Source: Yinghuangia soli
GTDB taxonomy: Bacteria > Actinomycetota > Actinomycetes > Streptomycetales > Streptomycetaceae
Assembly: GCF_021502675.1 (NCBI RefSeq)
Contig: NZ_JAKFHA010000001.1
Coordinates: 680,400-744,399 of the forward strand
Direction of reading: 5' to 3'
DNA: 64,000 nt
Of this stretch, positions 1 through 7,547 are shown in pieces. The notes below the pieces were generated by a model that saw nothing but the letters and a program-made list of their open reading frames with translations, had not been told where the DNA came from and did no database searches. Each line of letters opens with the position of its first letter. Within the stretch, counting starts at the first letter, position 1. Made by a program: the position numbers and the translations under genes.

Positions 1-2244
1 GCGCAGCGCGGTGCCGAAGTTGTCGTGCTCCTCGGCGATGACCCCGATGGCATCGAGCTGGTCGCCGGTGCGGAGCATCGGGTCGAGGCGTTCGAGCAGC
101 CGGATGGCCCAGTCCACGTGCCGCTGCGCGATACCGGCGTCGGCGCCGTCGTCCTCGCGGCGTTCGGCGGCGAAGGCGGCGATGGTCTCCAGCATGCGGT
201 AGCGCGGTTCGCCGGTGCCGAAGACGTCCACGAGCGACTTGTCGACCAGCCCGGCCAGCAGGTCCAACACGTCGTCAGGCTCGAGGAGTTCGCCGTCCGA
301 GAGGACTTCCTCGGCGGCTTCCAGGGTGGCACCGCCCGCGAAGACCGACAGCCGGCGCAGCACCGCGCGTTCGCGGTCGTCCAGCAGGTCCCAGCTCCAT
401 TCGACGACGGCGCGCAGGGTCTGGTGCCGCGGCATGGCGGTACGGCTGCCGCCGGTGAGCAGCTTGAAGCGGTCGTCGAGGCGCCGGGCGATCTGGGTCG
501 GGGTGAGCGACCGGGTGCGCGCGGCGGCGAGTTCGATGGCCAGTGGCATGCCGTCGAGGCGGCGGCAGATCTCCACGACCGCGCCGATGTTGGCGCCGTC
601 GATGACCAGGCCGGGCCGTACGGCCTTGGCGCGGTCCGCGAACAGCCTTACCGACGGGGAGGCCAGGGCCGCGGCGGAATCGGCCGTCTCACCCGGCAGC
701 CCCAGCGGGCCCAGCGGATACAGTGCTTCGCCGACGATGCCCAGCGGCTCGCGGGTCGAGGTCAGGACGCGCAGCGTGGGCGCCTGGGCCAGCAGGGTGT
801 CGGCGACCTCGGCGATGTCCGCGACGAGGTGCTCGCAGTTGTCGAGGATCAGCAACGCGGGTCGACGCACCAGGAGTTCGACCACGCGGGCCAGGACATC
901 GCGGGGTGCGTCGCGGCCGCCGCTGCCGCCCGGCGACTCGACCATGCCGGAGGCGAGGATGCCGCTCTCGCGGCGGCCGAGCGCGCCCAGGATCGCCTGC
1001 GGGATGTCGGACGGGTCGTGCACCGGGGCGAGTTCGACGATCCACACGCCGCCGGGGAAGTCCGCGAGCAGCGCGGTTCCGGTCTCCACGGTGATACGCG
1101 TCTTCCCGGCGCCGCCGGGGCCTACCACCGAGACGAGGCGCGACTCGGCGAGCATCCCGGCGAGGCGGCTGCGTTCGTCGTCACGGCCGACGAAGCTGGT
1201 GAGGCGGGCGGTGAGGTTGGTCGCGGGAGCCGGAGCGGAAGCGGACGCGGGGGCAGCGGCGGGCGCGGGGGCGGAGTCGGGCGCGGGGTCGGCTGCGGAG
1301 GCCGGCGTCGTGGTGCCGGCCGCGGTTGCCGCCGGCGCCGCAGCGGGTTCGCTCGTACGAACCGTCTCGGCGGCGCCGGACACCGCAGCAGCAAGCGTCT
1401 CGTCACCGGACCCGGCGGCCCCGGATCCCGCGGCCCCGGACCCGACAGGCCCTGATGCGGCAGCCCGGGATGCGGCAGACCCGGCCGCCACCGAACCCGG
1501 CGTGGCAATGGTCGGCTCCCCGCGCAGGATCGCCATATGCACGGCGTCCAGCTCCGGCGAAGGATCGATGCCCAACTCGTCGGCCAGTTCGGTGCGCAGC
1601 GTCTGGTACACCGCCAGCGCGTCCGCCCGCCGCCCGACCGCGTCCAATGCGGCCATCAGCCTGCCGTGGATGCGCTCGCGCAACGGGTGTTCCATCGCCA
1701 GTTGTTCGAGTTCCGGCACCACCTCGGCCGCCTGCCCGAGCCGCAGTCGGGCATCGACGCGGTCCTCGAGGGCGGTCAGGCGCAGCTCTTCTAGCCGGGC
1801 GGCCGGTCCGGCCGCGAAGCCCGCTTCGGCGGCATCCGCAAGGGCGGCGCCGCGCCACAGGCCCAGGGCCTCGGCCAGCCGGGCCTCGGCCGCGGCCGGG
1901 TCGTCGTCGGCCAGCAGGCGGCGGCCGTCCGCCGCGGCGCGTTCGAACCGGTGCACGTCGACGGCGCCCGGGTCGACGGCCAGCACGTAGCCGGCCGGTC
2001 CGGAGGTGATGGCCTCGGGGCCGAGCATGCGGCGCAGCCGGGAGACCAGGGATTGCAGGGCGTTCGCCGCGCCGCTCGGTTCGTCTTCGTCCCAGACCGC
2101 GCGGACCAGGACGTCCGCGGGCACCGGCCGGCCGGCGTCCAGCGCCATCCGGGTCAGCAGGACGCGCAGGCGCGTGCCGGAGACCGGGACGGGTTCCCCT
2201 ACCTCGTCCCGCACCTGAAGCGGGCCCAGCACCGATACATACAC
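1..2244 (-). CDS. SARP/AfsR-type regulator with NB-ARC ATPase domain, 3' end outside window
   Basis: This is a transcriptional activator of the SARP family, fused to a STAND-type ATPase. The N-terminus reads VYVSVLGPLQV, followed by a winged-helix DNA-binding region and a bacterial transcriptional activation (BTAD) domain. A low-complexity Ala/Pro/Ser linker comes next, encoded at about 1210-1500. The NB-ARC part then shows the P-loop GPGGAGKT (near 1110-1130), the Walker-B-like LLILDNCEH and the TSTREPL sensor. The frame is still open at base 1, so the TPR-like C-terminus is missing. The GTG start at 2244 gives the usual SARP N-terminus; a purine-rich GGAAGAG lies just upstream. Such proteins usually activate secondary-metabolite or developmental genes, but no biosynthetic cluster is visible here, so the target is unknown. 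Confidence 0.88.
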   Translation of the reverse strand, partial: MYVSVLGPLQVRDEVGEPVPVSGTRLRVLLTRMALDAGRPVPADVLVRAVWDEDEPSGAANALQSLVSRLRRMLGPEAITSGPAGYVLAVDPGAVDVHRFERAAADGRRLLADDDPAAAEARLAEALGLWRGAALADAAEAGFAAGPAARLEELRLTALEDRVDARLRLGQAAEVVPELEQLAMEHPLRERIHGRLMAALDAVGRRADALAVYQTLRTELADELGIDPSPELDAVHMAILRGEPTIATPGSVAAGSAASRAAASGPVGSGAAGSGAAGSGDETLAAAVSGAAETVRTSEPAAAPAATAAGTTTPASAADPAPDSAPAPAAAPASASAPAPATNLTARLTSFVGRDDERSRLAGMLAESRLVSVVGPGGAGKTRITVETGTALLADFPGGVWIVELAPVHDPSDIPQAILGALGRRESGILASGMVESPGGSGGRDAPRDVLARVVELLVRRPALLILDNCEHLVADIAEVADTLLAQAPTLRVLTSTREPLGIVGEALYPLGPLGLPGETADSAAALASPSVRLFADRAKAVRPGLVIDGANIGAVVEICRRLDGMPLAIELAAARTRSLTPTQIARRLDDRFKLLTGGSRTAMPRHQTLRAVVEWSWDLLDDRERAVLRRLSVFAGGATLEAAEEVLSDGELLEPDDVLDLLAGLVDKSLVDVFGTGEPRYRMLETIAAFAAERREDDGADAGIAQRHVDWAIRLLERLDPMLRTGDQLDAIGVIAEEHDNFGTALR

Positions 2245-2430
2245 ACCCCCACTCTTCCAGGTGACGCCCGGAAGGTCGGCGACCGGCTCGGCCGGGGGTG
2301 CGGTGCGGCGTCCTCGAGCTCGGGGCAGAGGTGCCGCGGACCCGCTTCAGGGCGGGTGGCGAGCGCACCGTCCGGGCCCGGAACACGGGGATTCGGCCGG
2401 TGGGGGGAACCATCGAAGTGATCATCGTGC

Positions 2431-2476
2431 GAATTCACTCTTACGGGTAATTCACATCACGCTTTAGAGTGAATTC
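2431..2476. terminator. Inverted repeat, terminator or SARP-promoter operator
   Basis: GAATTCACTCT at 2431-2441 is repeated as its perfect complement AGAGTGAATTC at 2466-2476, giving an 11-bp stem with a 24-base loop. It begins 16 bases after the DUF397 stop, so it can terminate the XRE-DUF397 transcript. It also lies about 190 bases upstream of the SARP start. On the minus strand GTGAATT occurs twice with a 17-base period, which could be a direct-repeat binding site. The two roles cannot be separated from sequence. Confidence 0.5.
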
Positions 2477-2491
2477 GGGTGGTGCGGATAC

Positions 2492-2746
2492 TCAGTGGGC
2501 GGAACCGCTGCGGCCCACCCGGCCGAGGAATTCGCCCCAGGCCGCGGGGGCCACGGCGAGCATCGGACCGGGTACCGACTTCGAATCGCGGACCCGCACG
2601 GAAGCCCCCGAACCGGCGGCTTCCACACAGTTGTTGGCGCCGCCGCTGTAAGTGCTGCGGTGCCACGGCAAGCCCGCGTGAGCTGCGGCGACATCGGCCG
2701 CGACAGAAGTGCCCGGGGAAGCGGGATCGTGCTGTGCGTTGCTCAA
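2492..2746 (-). CDS. DUF397 domain protein
   Basis: This small protein (84 aa) carries the DUF397 signature WHRSTYSGGANNCVEAA, followed by VRVRDSKSVPGP. Streptomyces encodes many of these next to WhiJ-like XRE regulators, and they are thought to act as partners or antagonists of them. The start is TTG, overlapping the stop of the upstream XRE gene by four bases (TTGA). AAAGGA lies about eight bases upstream, so the two are probably translationally coupled. The N-terminal 25 residues look like a flexible tail. Its molecular activity is unknown. Confidence 0.85.
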   Translation of the reverse strand: MSNAQHDPASPGTSVAADVAAAHAGLPWHRSTYSGGANNCVEAAGSGASVRVRDSKSVPGPMLAVAPAAWGEFLGRVGRSGSAH

Positions 2747-3618
2747 GACAATTCCTTTGCAGCGTGCTCGATCATGGACGTCGAGTCCCCGTACGAGAGC
2801 GCGGAAGCGCGGATGTCCTCGAACATCCGCTGATAGACGCGGACGTGGTCGGGTTCCTCGAGATAGAGGCTACTCGTGCGGCTGTCGACCACCACCACGT
2901 CCAGATCGGACAATGCGGGGAAATCGATGATGGCGAACGCCCCTTCGATGGCCGGGTGTGCGCCGCACGCGAACGGGAGCACCTGGATCCGGATGTTGGG
3001 GCGCTGCGAGGCCTCGGCCAGGTGCGCCAGCTGGGCCCGCATGCTCTCGCGCCCGCCGACCGCCTGGCGCAGCACGGCCTCGCCGAGGACCAGCGTGAGC
3101 TGGAACGCCGGTTCGCCGTCCGGACCGGTGCGGTCCAGGATCGTCTGGCGCTCGCCGCGCACCCGGACCAGGGTGTCGACCTCGTCCGGGGTGAGGTCGT
3201 CGCGCACCGACGAGATCACCGCACGGGCGTAGTCCGGGGTCTGCAAGAGGCCCGGCACGAGCGAGAGTTCGTAGCTGCGCATGCCGGACGCGTCCGCCTC
3301 CAGGCTGAGCAGCTCGGTGTACGACGGCGGCAGCACCGAGGAGTAACTCCGCCACCAGCCGCGCTTCTTGGCCTCGCGGGCCAGGGTGAGCAGGGCCTCG
3401 CGCTCGTCCTCGTCCTCGACCGCGTACAGGTCGAGGAGGATGCGCAGGTCCACGGGCCGCACGCCGCTGCGGCCCAGTTCGATGCGGCTGACCTTGGAGT
3501 CGGAGCACTCCAGGCGCGCGGCGACGTCCTCGAGGCTCAGTCCGCGGTGCTCGCGGAGCCGGCGCAGCTCGGTGCCGAGCCGGCGCTGGCGGACGGTGGG
3601 ATTGGGGGCCAGGGCCAC
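2743..3618 (-). CDS. XRE-family regulator with DUF5753 (WhiJ/AbaA-like)
   Basis: This DNA-binding protein (291 aa) has an N-terminal helix-turn-helix (RRLREHRGLSLEDVAARL, about residues 12-45) and a long C-terminal DUF5753 region with LVPGLLQTPDYARA and the terminal EEPDHVRVYQRMFEDI. The length and domain order match the WhiJ/BldB-locus family of Streptomyces developmental regulators. I chose the GTG at 3618 because GGAGG sits nine bases upstream; an earlier in-frame start would add about 70 low-complexity residues. With the coupled DUF397 gene and the divergent ATPase at 3952 it forms the usual three-gene set. Confidence 0.87.
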   Translation of the reverse strand: MALAPNPTVRQRRLGTELRRLREHRGLSLEDVAARLECSDSKVSRIELGRSGVRPVDLRILLDLYAVEDEDEREALLTLAREAKKRGWWRSYSSVLPPSYTELLSLEADASGMRSYELSLVPGLLQTPDYARAVISSVRDDLTPDEVDTLVRVRGERQTILDRTGPDGEPAFQLTLVLGEAVLRQAVGGRESMRAQLAHLAEASQRPNIRIQVLPFACGAHPAIEGAFAIIDFPALSDLDVVVVDSRTSSLYLEEPDHVRVYQRMFEDIRASALSYGDSTSMIEHAAKELS

Positions 3619-3951
3619 GGTGCGCCTCCGGGGGAATCCGAGGGATGGGGCCGGGCGCGGCCGCGCTGCATCCGGTCCGGGCGCCGCGCGGGGGTTCCGG
3701 GGTGCGGGCGCGCCGGGTGGATTTCGCGGCTGCGATGGGGGGACAGTGTGCACCACGTTGAGGCGCTTCGTGACCAGTACGCGAAAACGCCCAACAGTCC
3801 AAGAATGGGAGTTGCAGGCTTGGTGGTCGCACGGCACGCTGAAAGTCCGATCTGACTCACCGTCGCCTTCGGGTCGCTCACGGTTCCCAAAAACCCCGAC
3901 CGCGCGGCCCCCATCTCACGCACCCCATGCGTGTGCCCTCGGAGGATGACT
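3619..3951. promoter_or_regulatory. Divergent intergenic region between XRE regulator and ATPase
   Basis: No gene is supported in these 333 bases. It must hold the divergent promoters of the XRE-DUF397 pair (minus) and the ATPase (plus). The only sites I can place are the ribosome binding sites at its two ends, GGAGG on the minus strand at about 3628-3632 and GGAGG at 3941-3945 on the plus strand. Confidence 0.4.
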
Positions 3952-4350
3952 ATGCCGGTGATGGCGGAAGACGTCCGTCACTACTGCGTCCAACTCTCGG
4001 CCTCGGACCTCGCGGTCCACCGGGCCCGCCGCAGCGCGGAGCGCGTCCTGAAGGCCTGGGACCTCGGCGAACTCGCCGATGTCGCGAGCCTCTTGATGAG
4101 CGAACTGCTGACCAACGTGCTGATCCACGTCGGCCCGGGAGCCTGGCATTCGCTCACCGTCGTGCACGACGGCGCCGGGTTGCGCGTCGAAGTGCGCGAC
4201 CCCTGCCCGCGGCTGCCTGCGGCCCGCGGCGGGGGTCCCGACGACGAGTTCGGACGCGGCCTCGCACTCGTCGAGTGCCTCGCGCACAGCTGGGGAGCCG
4301 ACGCCCTGCCGAGTGGCAAGGTGGTCTGGTTCACTCTCCGGGCTGACTGA
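3952..4350 (+). CDS. RsbW/SpoIIAB-like ATP-binding protein
   Basis: This GHKL-type ATPase (132 aa) belongs to the HATPase_c_2 group typical of Streptomyces anti-sigma-like regulators. The N-box is SELLTNVLIHV. A G1-like region EVRDPCP follows, and the glycine-rich FGRGLALVECLA stands for the lid and G2 box. The start at 3952 is favoured because GGAGG (3941-3945) is six bases upstream; the ATG at 3946 would abut it. It is divergent from the XRE-DUF397 pair and completes a WhiJ/AbaA-type cluster. It probably binds a partner regulator or sigma factor, but no partner can be named. Confidence 0.82.
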   Translation: MPVMAEDVRHYCVQLSASDLAVHRARRSAERVLKAWDLGELADVASLLMSELLTNVLIHVGPGAWHSLTVVHDGAGLRVEVRDPCPRLPAARGGGPDDEFGRGLALVECLAHSWGADALPSGKVVWFTLRAD

Positions 4351-4488
4351 GGATTTCACCCGATCGAGTGGAGTTGCGGCAGGGTCGGCGAGGGGCTGCC
4401 ACATCCCGCCCACGCCCGTCCCGGATCCGGCCCCGGCACCCCCGGAAACGCGCCCGGAACGCGCCCGCTCCCCCGGTCCGGCGTCCCG

Positions 4489-5379
4489 TCAGACCCGCGC
4501 CCGGCACTCCTCGGCGAAAGCCATGATGCGCAGGTGATACGCCCGCGCAGCGTGGTGCAGGCTCATGTTGTGGCCGACCCCGGGCTGCGTGTGGAGCTCC
4601 ACGCGCGGCGCCTGGGCCAGCAGCCGGCCGGCCTCCTCCAGCACCTCGGGCCCGGCCAGGTTGGAGCTCTCGTACTCCGCGACGGTCCAGTGCACCGGCA
4701 CCTGCACCTTGCCGAGGATGCCGGGCAGCGTGAGCGGGTTGTCGCGGGCGTCGCAGAACTCGGCGATCGGGACCGGCGCGACCACGCGCCCCTCGCGGGT
4801 CAGCAGCGCCGGGTCGTAGGTGCCGGGCGGGCCGAAGTAGGTCTCGGCGCCCGTCCCGGGCCCGCGCAGCGGCGGCACCAGCTCTCCGTCGGTCGGCACC
4901 GCGGCCATCGCCCGGGCCTTCTCCTCGGTATAGCGCAGCGGCACGCCGCCGGCCGCGACGCCGAGCAGCCGCTTGCCCTCCTCGGTCGCCGCCATGCGGA
5001 GCGCGAGGATCGCGCCCATCGAGTGCGCGGCGAGGAAGAGGCCGCCGCCGAAGGCGCCGCCCAGGTACGCGGGCAGCACATCGGCCAGCCGGAACAGCAG
5101 TTCGGCCTGGTGGTCGAGGTCCTGGCGGTCGCGCGGCAGCCCTGCCGACGCGCCGTACCCGGGCCGGTCGACGGCCAGTACGGTCCAGCCCAGCGAGGCG
5201 CCGAGCAGCAGAAGCGAGGTGTCCGGAGCCGAGTCGCGGTGCCAGTACGCGGCGTGCGAGCCGCCGCCGTGCAGGGCCAGGACCGTGCCGCGGCTGGGCC
5301 ACACCGCGGACCGCGCGAGCAGCCCGGACAGGTGGACGCCGGCCACGTCGTACTGCACCGACTCGACCTTGTACTGCAT
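4489..5379 (-). CDS. alpha/beta hydrolase
   Basis: This is a cytosolic alpha/beta-hydrolase-fold enzyme (296 aa). It has the oxyanion HGGGSH near residue 38, the nucleophile elbow AHSMGA and a C-terminal GVGHN that supplies the catalytic histidine. There is no signal peptide. It is divergent from the Rieske oxygenase and shares its upstream region, so it may hydrolyse an ester or ring-cleavage product of the same pathway. That role is inferred from position; the substrate is unknown. Confidence 0.82.
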   Translation of the reverse strand: MQYKVESVQYDVAGVHLSGLLARSAVWPSRGTVLALHGGGSHAAYWHRDSAPDTSLLLLGASLGWTVLAVDRPGYGASAGLPRDRQDLDHQAELLFRLADVLPAYLGGAFGGGLFLAAHSMGAILALRMAATEEGKRLLGVAAGGVPLRYTEEKARAMAAVPTDGELVPPLRGPGTGAETYFGPPGTYDPALLTREGRVVAPVPIAEFCDARDNPLTLPGILGKVQVPVHWTVAEYESSNLAGPEVLEEAGRLLAQAPRVELHTQPGVGHNMSLHHAARAYHLRIMAFAEECRARV

Positions 5380-5443
5380 GTGCTTCGTCCGACCTCCGCG
5401 TACTTCCCCCCGTGCCTCCCCCTTGATGAGAACACATCGGTCA

Positions 5444-5473
5444 TTGACGCTGTCATGACCCCCTTCACATAAT
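5444..5473 (+). promoter_or_regulatory. Sigma-70-type promoter for the Rieske oxygenase gene
   Basis: TTGACG at 5444-5449 and CATAAT at 5468-5473 are separated by 18 bases. This is a good vegetative promoter for a GC-rich actinobacterium and predicts a start near 5480 and a leader of about 97 bases. The -10 box overlaps the inverted repeat at 5470-5485, as expected for a repressed promoter. Confidence 0.6.
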
Positions 5474-5485
5474 GAACTCTCATTA
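5470..5485. promoter_or_regulatory. Candidate TetR operator upstream of the Rieske gene
   Basis: TAATGA-ACTC-TCATTA is a perfect inverted repeat with a four-base centre. It overlaps the predicted -10 box. A 16-base site identical at 12 positions lies at 7452-7467 next to the TetR gene, so both are proposed as binding sites of that repressor. Confidence 0.6.
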
Positions 5486-5576
5486 GAAACCGCTCGGGCG
5501 GGCGGCAGCCGGGAGGCCGGCCGCGACCGCCGCCCCGGAGCGGGTACGGGAGCACCGAAGCAGCGGGAGAGCGGGC

Positions 5577-6740
5577 ATGAAGCACGAGGACGTCGTCGCC
5601 ACCGGACGCCGCATCATCGACCACATCACCGAGCGCACGCTCGACCTCGGCGAGGCCCCGCTGCAGGTGGACAGCTCGGTGTTCACCGACCCCGAGCGCC
5701 TGGCCCGGGAGCGCGAGGTCCTCTTCCGCCGCACCCCGCAGGTCGTCGGCTGGGCCGGCGAGGTCGCCGAACCGGGCGACTTCCTGGCCCGCGACGTGGA
5801 CGGCATGCCGGTCCTGGTCACCCGCGACGAGGACGGCGAACTGCACGCGTTCCTGAACGCCTGCACGCACCGCGGCATGCCGGTCGCCCCCGAGACCGCC
5901 GACCGCGAGGGCACCTCCGGCACCGGCTGCAGCAGCGCGCGCCGCTTCATCTGCAGCTACCACGGCTGGCAGTTCGACTCGGCCGGCTCCCTGGTCGGCC
6001 TGCCCTCGCGCCCGCAGTTCCCGGGCATCGACCCCAAGCAGTTCGGCCTCAAGAAGCTGCCGGTGGCGATATCCGCCGGCCTGATCGTGGTCGGCCTGCG
6101 CCCCGACGTCGAGGTCGAGGGCGCGCTCGCGGACGTCGAGGAGGCCTTCGCCGGCTTCCCGTACGACCGGACCCGCGCGGTGGTCAGCGAGACCTTCACG
6201 CTCAAGGCCAACTGGAAGCTGACCGTCGACATCAACCTGGAGGGGTACCACATCCCCTTCCTGCACAAGGCCACCATCCACGGCATCGTGCTCAACAACG
6301 GCATCGTCGACACGTGGGGCCCGCACAGCCGCTTCGCCGTCCCGATCGCCGGCTTCGAGGCGCTCGACGCGGTCCCCGAGGAGAACTGGCCGGCCCGGCT
6401 GCCGATGGTCAACGTGCAGACCGTCCTGCCGTCCACCGTCCTCATCGAGAGCCCGCTGAGCACCACGATGCTCCGTGTCTACCCCGGCCAGGTCCCCGGC
6501 GAGTCGGTCATCCACATGACCGAGGGCACCTGGGACCCCCTGGACGAGAACAGCACCGCGACGGCGCGCAGCAACCACGAGACCAACAAGCGCGTGCTGG
6601 TCACCGAGGACTTCCCCGGCGCCGAGGCCTGCCACCGCGGCTTCGCCAACGGCATCGACACGATGGTCATCGGCATGGGCGAGTCGGCCGTCGCCCACTG
6701 GCACCACGTCTGGGACAAGGCCCTCGCCGACGCGAGCTGA
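5577..6740 (+). CDS. Rieske non-heme iron oxygenase, large subunit
   Basis: This is the oxygenase component (387 aa) of an aromatic-ring hydroxylating or related mono-oxygenase. The Rieske [2Fe-2S] ligands are C96 and H98 (CTHRG) and C126 and H129 (CSYHGW). The mononuclear iron site is DINLEGYHIPFLH with H225 and H230; the later EDF motif probably gives the acidic ligand. The loop between the two Rieske halves has 27 residues instead of the usual 15-17 and contains an extra cysteine, C118. No reductase or ferredoxin gene lies nearby, so electrons must come from a partner encoded elsewhere. It sits in a cluster with amidohydrolases and a TetR regulator. Confidence 0.92.
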   Translation: MKHEDVVATGRRIIDHITERTLDLGEAPLQVDSSVFTDPERLAREREVLFRRTPQVVGWAGEVAEPGDFLARDVDGMPVLVTRDEDGELHAFLNACTHRGMPVAPETADREGTSGTGCSSARRFICSYHGWQFDSAGSLVGLPSRPQFPGIDPKQFGLKKLPVAISAGLIVVGLRPDVEVEGALADVEEAFAGFPYDRTRAVVSETFTLKANWKLTVDINLEGYHIPFLHKATIHGIVLNNGIVDTWGPHSRFAVPIAGFEALDAVPEENWPARLPMVNVQTVLPSTVLIESPLSTTMLRVYPGQVPGESVIHMTEGTWDPLDENSTATARSNHETNKRVLVTEDFPGAEACHRGFANGIDTMVIGMGESAVAHWHHVWDKALADAS

Positions 6741-6752
6741 GCAGCCGGACCA

Positions 6753-6784
6753 AGCGGGACGCCCTTGCTTCAGGGCGTCCCGCT
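6753..6784. terminator. Bidirectional hairpin terminator
   Basis: AGCGGGACGCCC (6753-6764) and GGGCGTCCCGCT (6773-6784) form a perfect 12-bp stem with an 8-base loop. It lies between the convergent Rieske and TetR genes and can serve both strands. It has no strong U-tract, as is common in Streptomyces. Confidence 0.75.
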
Positions 6785-6790
6785 GCTGCT

Positions 6791-7423
6791 TCAGCGGGCC
6801 ACGGGGGCCAGGGTCGCGGCCAGGAACATGTCGACCAGGTTGCCCACGAACAGCTCCGGGGCGATCTGGGTCGGGCGGCCCGCGTGGTCGAGGAGGCGGG
6901 CGCGGTCGGCGAGCGCGTGCAGGACCATCGTGCCGCCGACGCGCATCCGCTCGGGGCGCAGCAGGGCCGGGACCTGGCGGCCGTGCTTCCAGATGCGGGC
7001 GTACGCCTCGTCCGCGGCCGTCGCGTCCAGCAGGGCCCGCACCTCGGGGGCGCTGCGCGTCGGGTCGGCCATCAGCTCGGCGACGATGCGCAGGAACGCA
7101 CGGCCGCGCCACTCGTCCGCGTCCAGCTGCTCGGCGAGCGGCAGGACGAAGGCCTCCGCGGCCCGGCGCACCTTCTCCGGGTGCGCGTCGGCGAGCGCGA
7201 GCAGTTCGCTGCGGCGCTCGCGGACCTGCGGGATGTGCCGTTCGAGCAGGGCGCTGAGCAGGCCCTCGCGGGAGCGGAAGTGGTACTGGAGAGCTGATGC
7301 GTTGCGCTGCCCCGCCGCGGTGTTGATCTCGTTGAGCGACACCGCGGCGATGCCGCGCTCGGCGAAGAGGCGCGCGGCGGCATCGAGCAGCTCGCGGCGC
7401 GTGGCCTCTGGATTACGTCCCAC
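6791..7423 (-). CDS. TetR-family repressor
   Basis: This TetR-type repressor (210 aa) has the N-terminal helix-turn-helix in RRELLDAAARLFAERGIAAV through ALQYHFRSREGLLSALLE (residues 9-62). The C-terminal ligand-binding part is helical and diverged. It is convergent with the Rieske gene and divergent from the amidohydrolase pair. The related candidate operators at 5470-5485 and 7452-7467 suggest that it represses itself, the oxygenase and the amidohydrolases until a pathway substrate binds. The ligand is unknown. Confidence 0.88.
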   Translation of the reverse strand: MGRNPEATRRELLDAAARLFAERGIAAVSLNEINTAAGQRNASALQYHFRSREGLLSALLERHIPQVRERRSELLALADAHPEKVRRAAEAFVLPLAEQLDADEWRGRAFLRIVAELMADPTRSAPEVRALLDATAADEAYARIWKHGRQVPALLRPERMRVGGTMVLHALADRARLLDHAGRPTQIAPELFVGNLVDMFLAATLAPVAR

Positions 7424-7451
7424 AACCGTTGAAACTAACGGACGCGCTACT

Positions 7452-7467
7452 TAATGTGCACTCATCA
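7452..7467. promoter_or_regulatory. Candidate TetR operator between TetR and amidohydrolase genes
   Basis: TAATGTGCACTCATCA matches the site at 5470-5485 at 12 of 16 positions and is itself a partial palindrome. It lies in the 124-base divergent region. A second inverted repeat, CCGTT and AACGG with a six-base gap, lies at about 7426-7441, close to the TetR start. Confidence 0.55.
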
Positions 7468-7547
7468 ATTGCGTGCCCGCCGTCGCGCGCACCGCTGCCG
7501 CTTGCCTGCGACACGGCGGCTGGCGTGCCGCACGTGAGAGGACCGGT

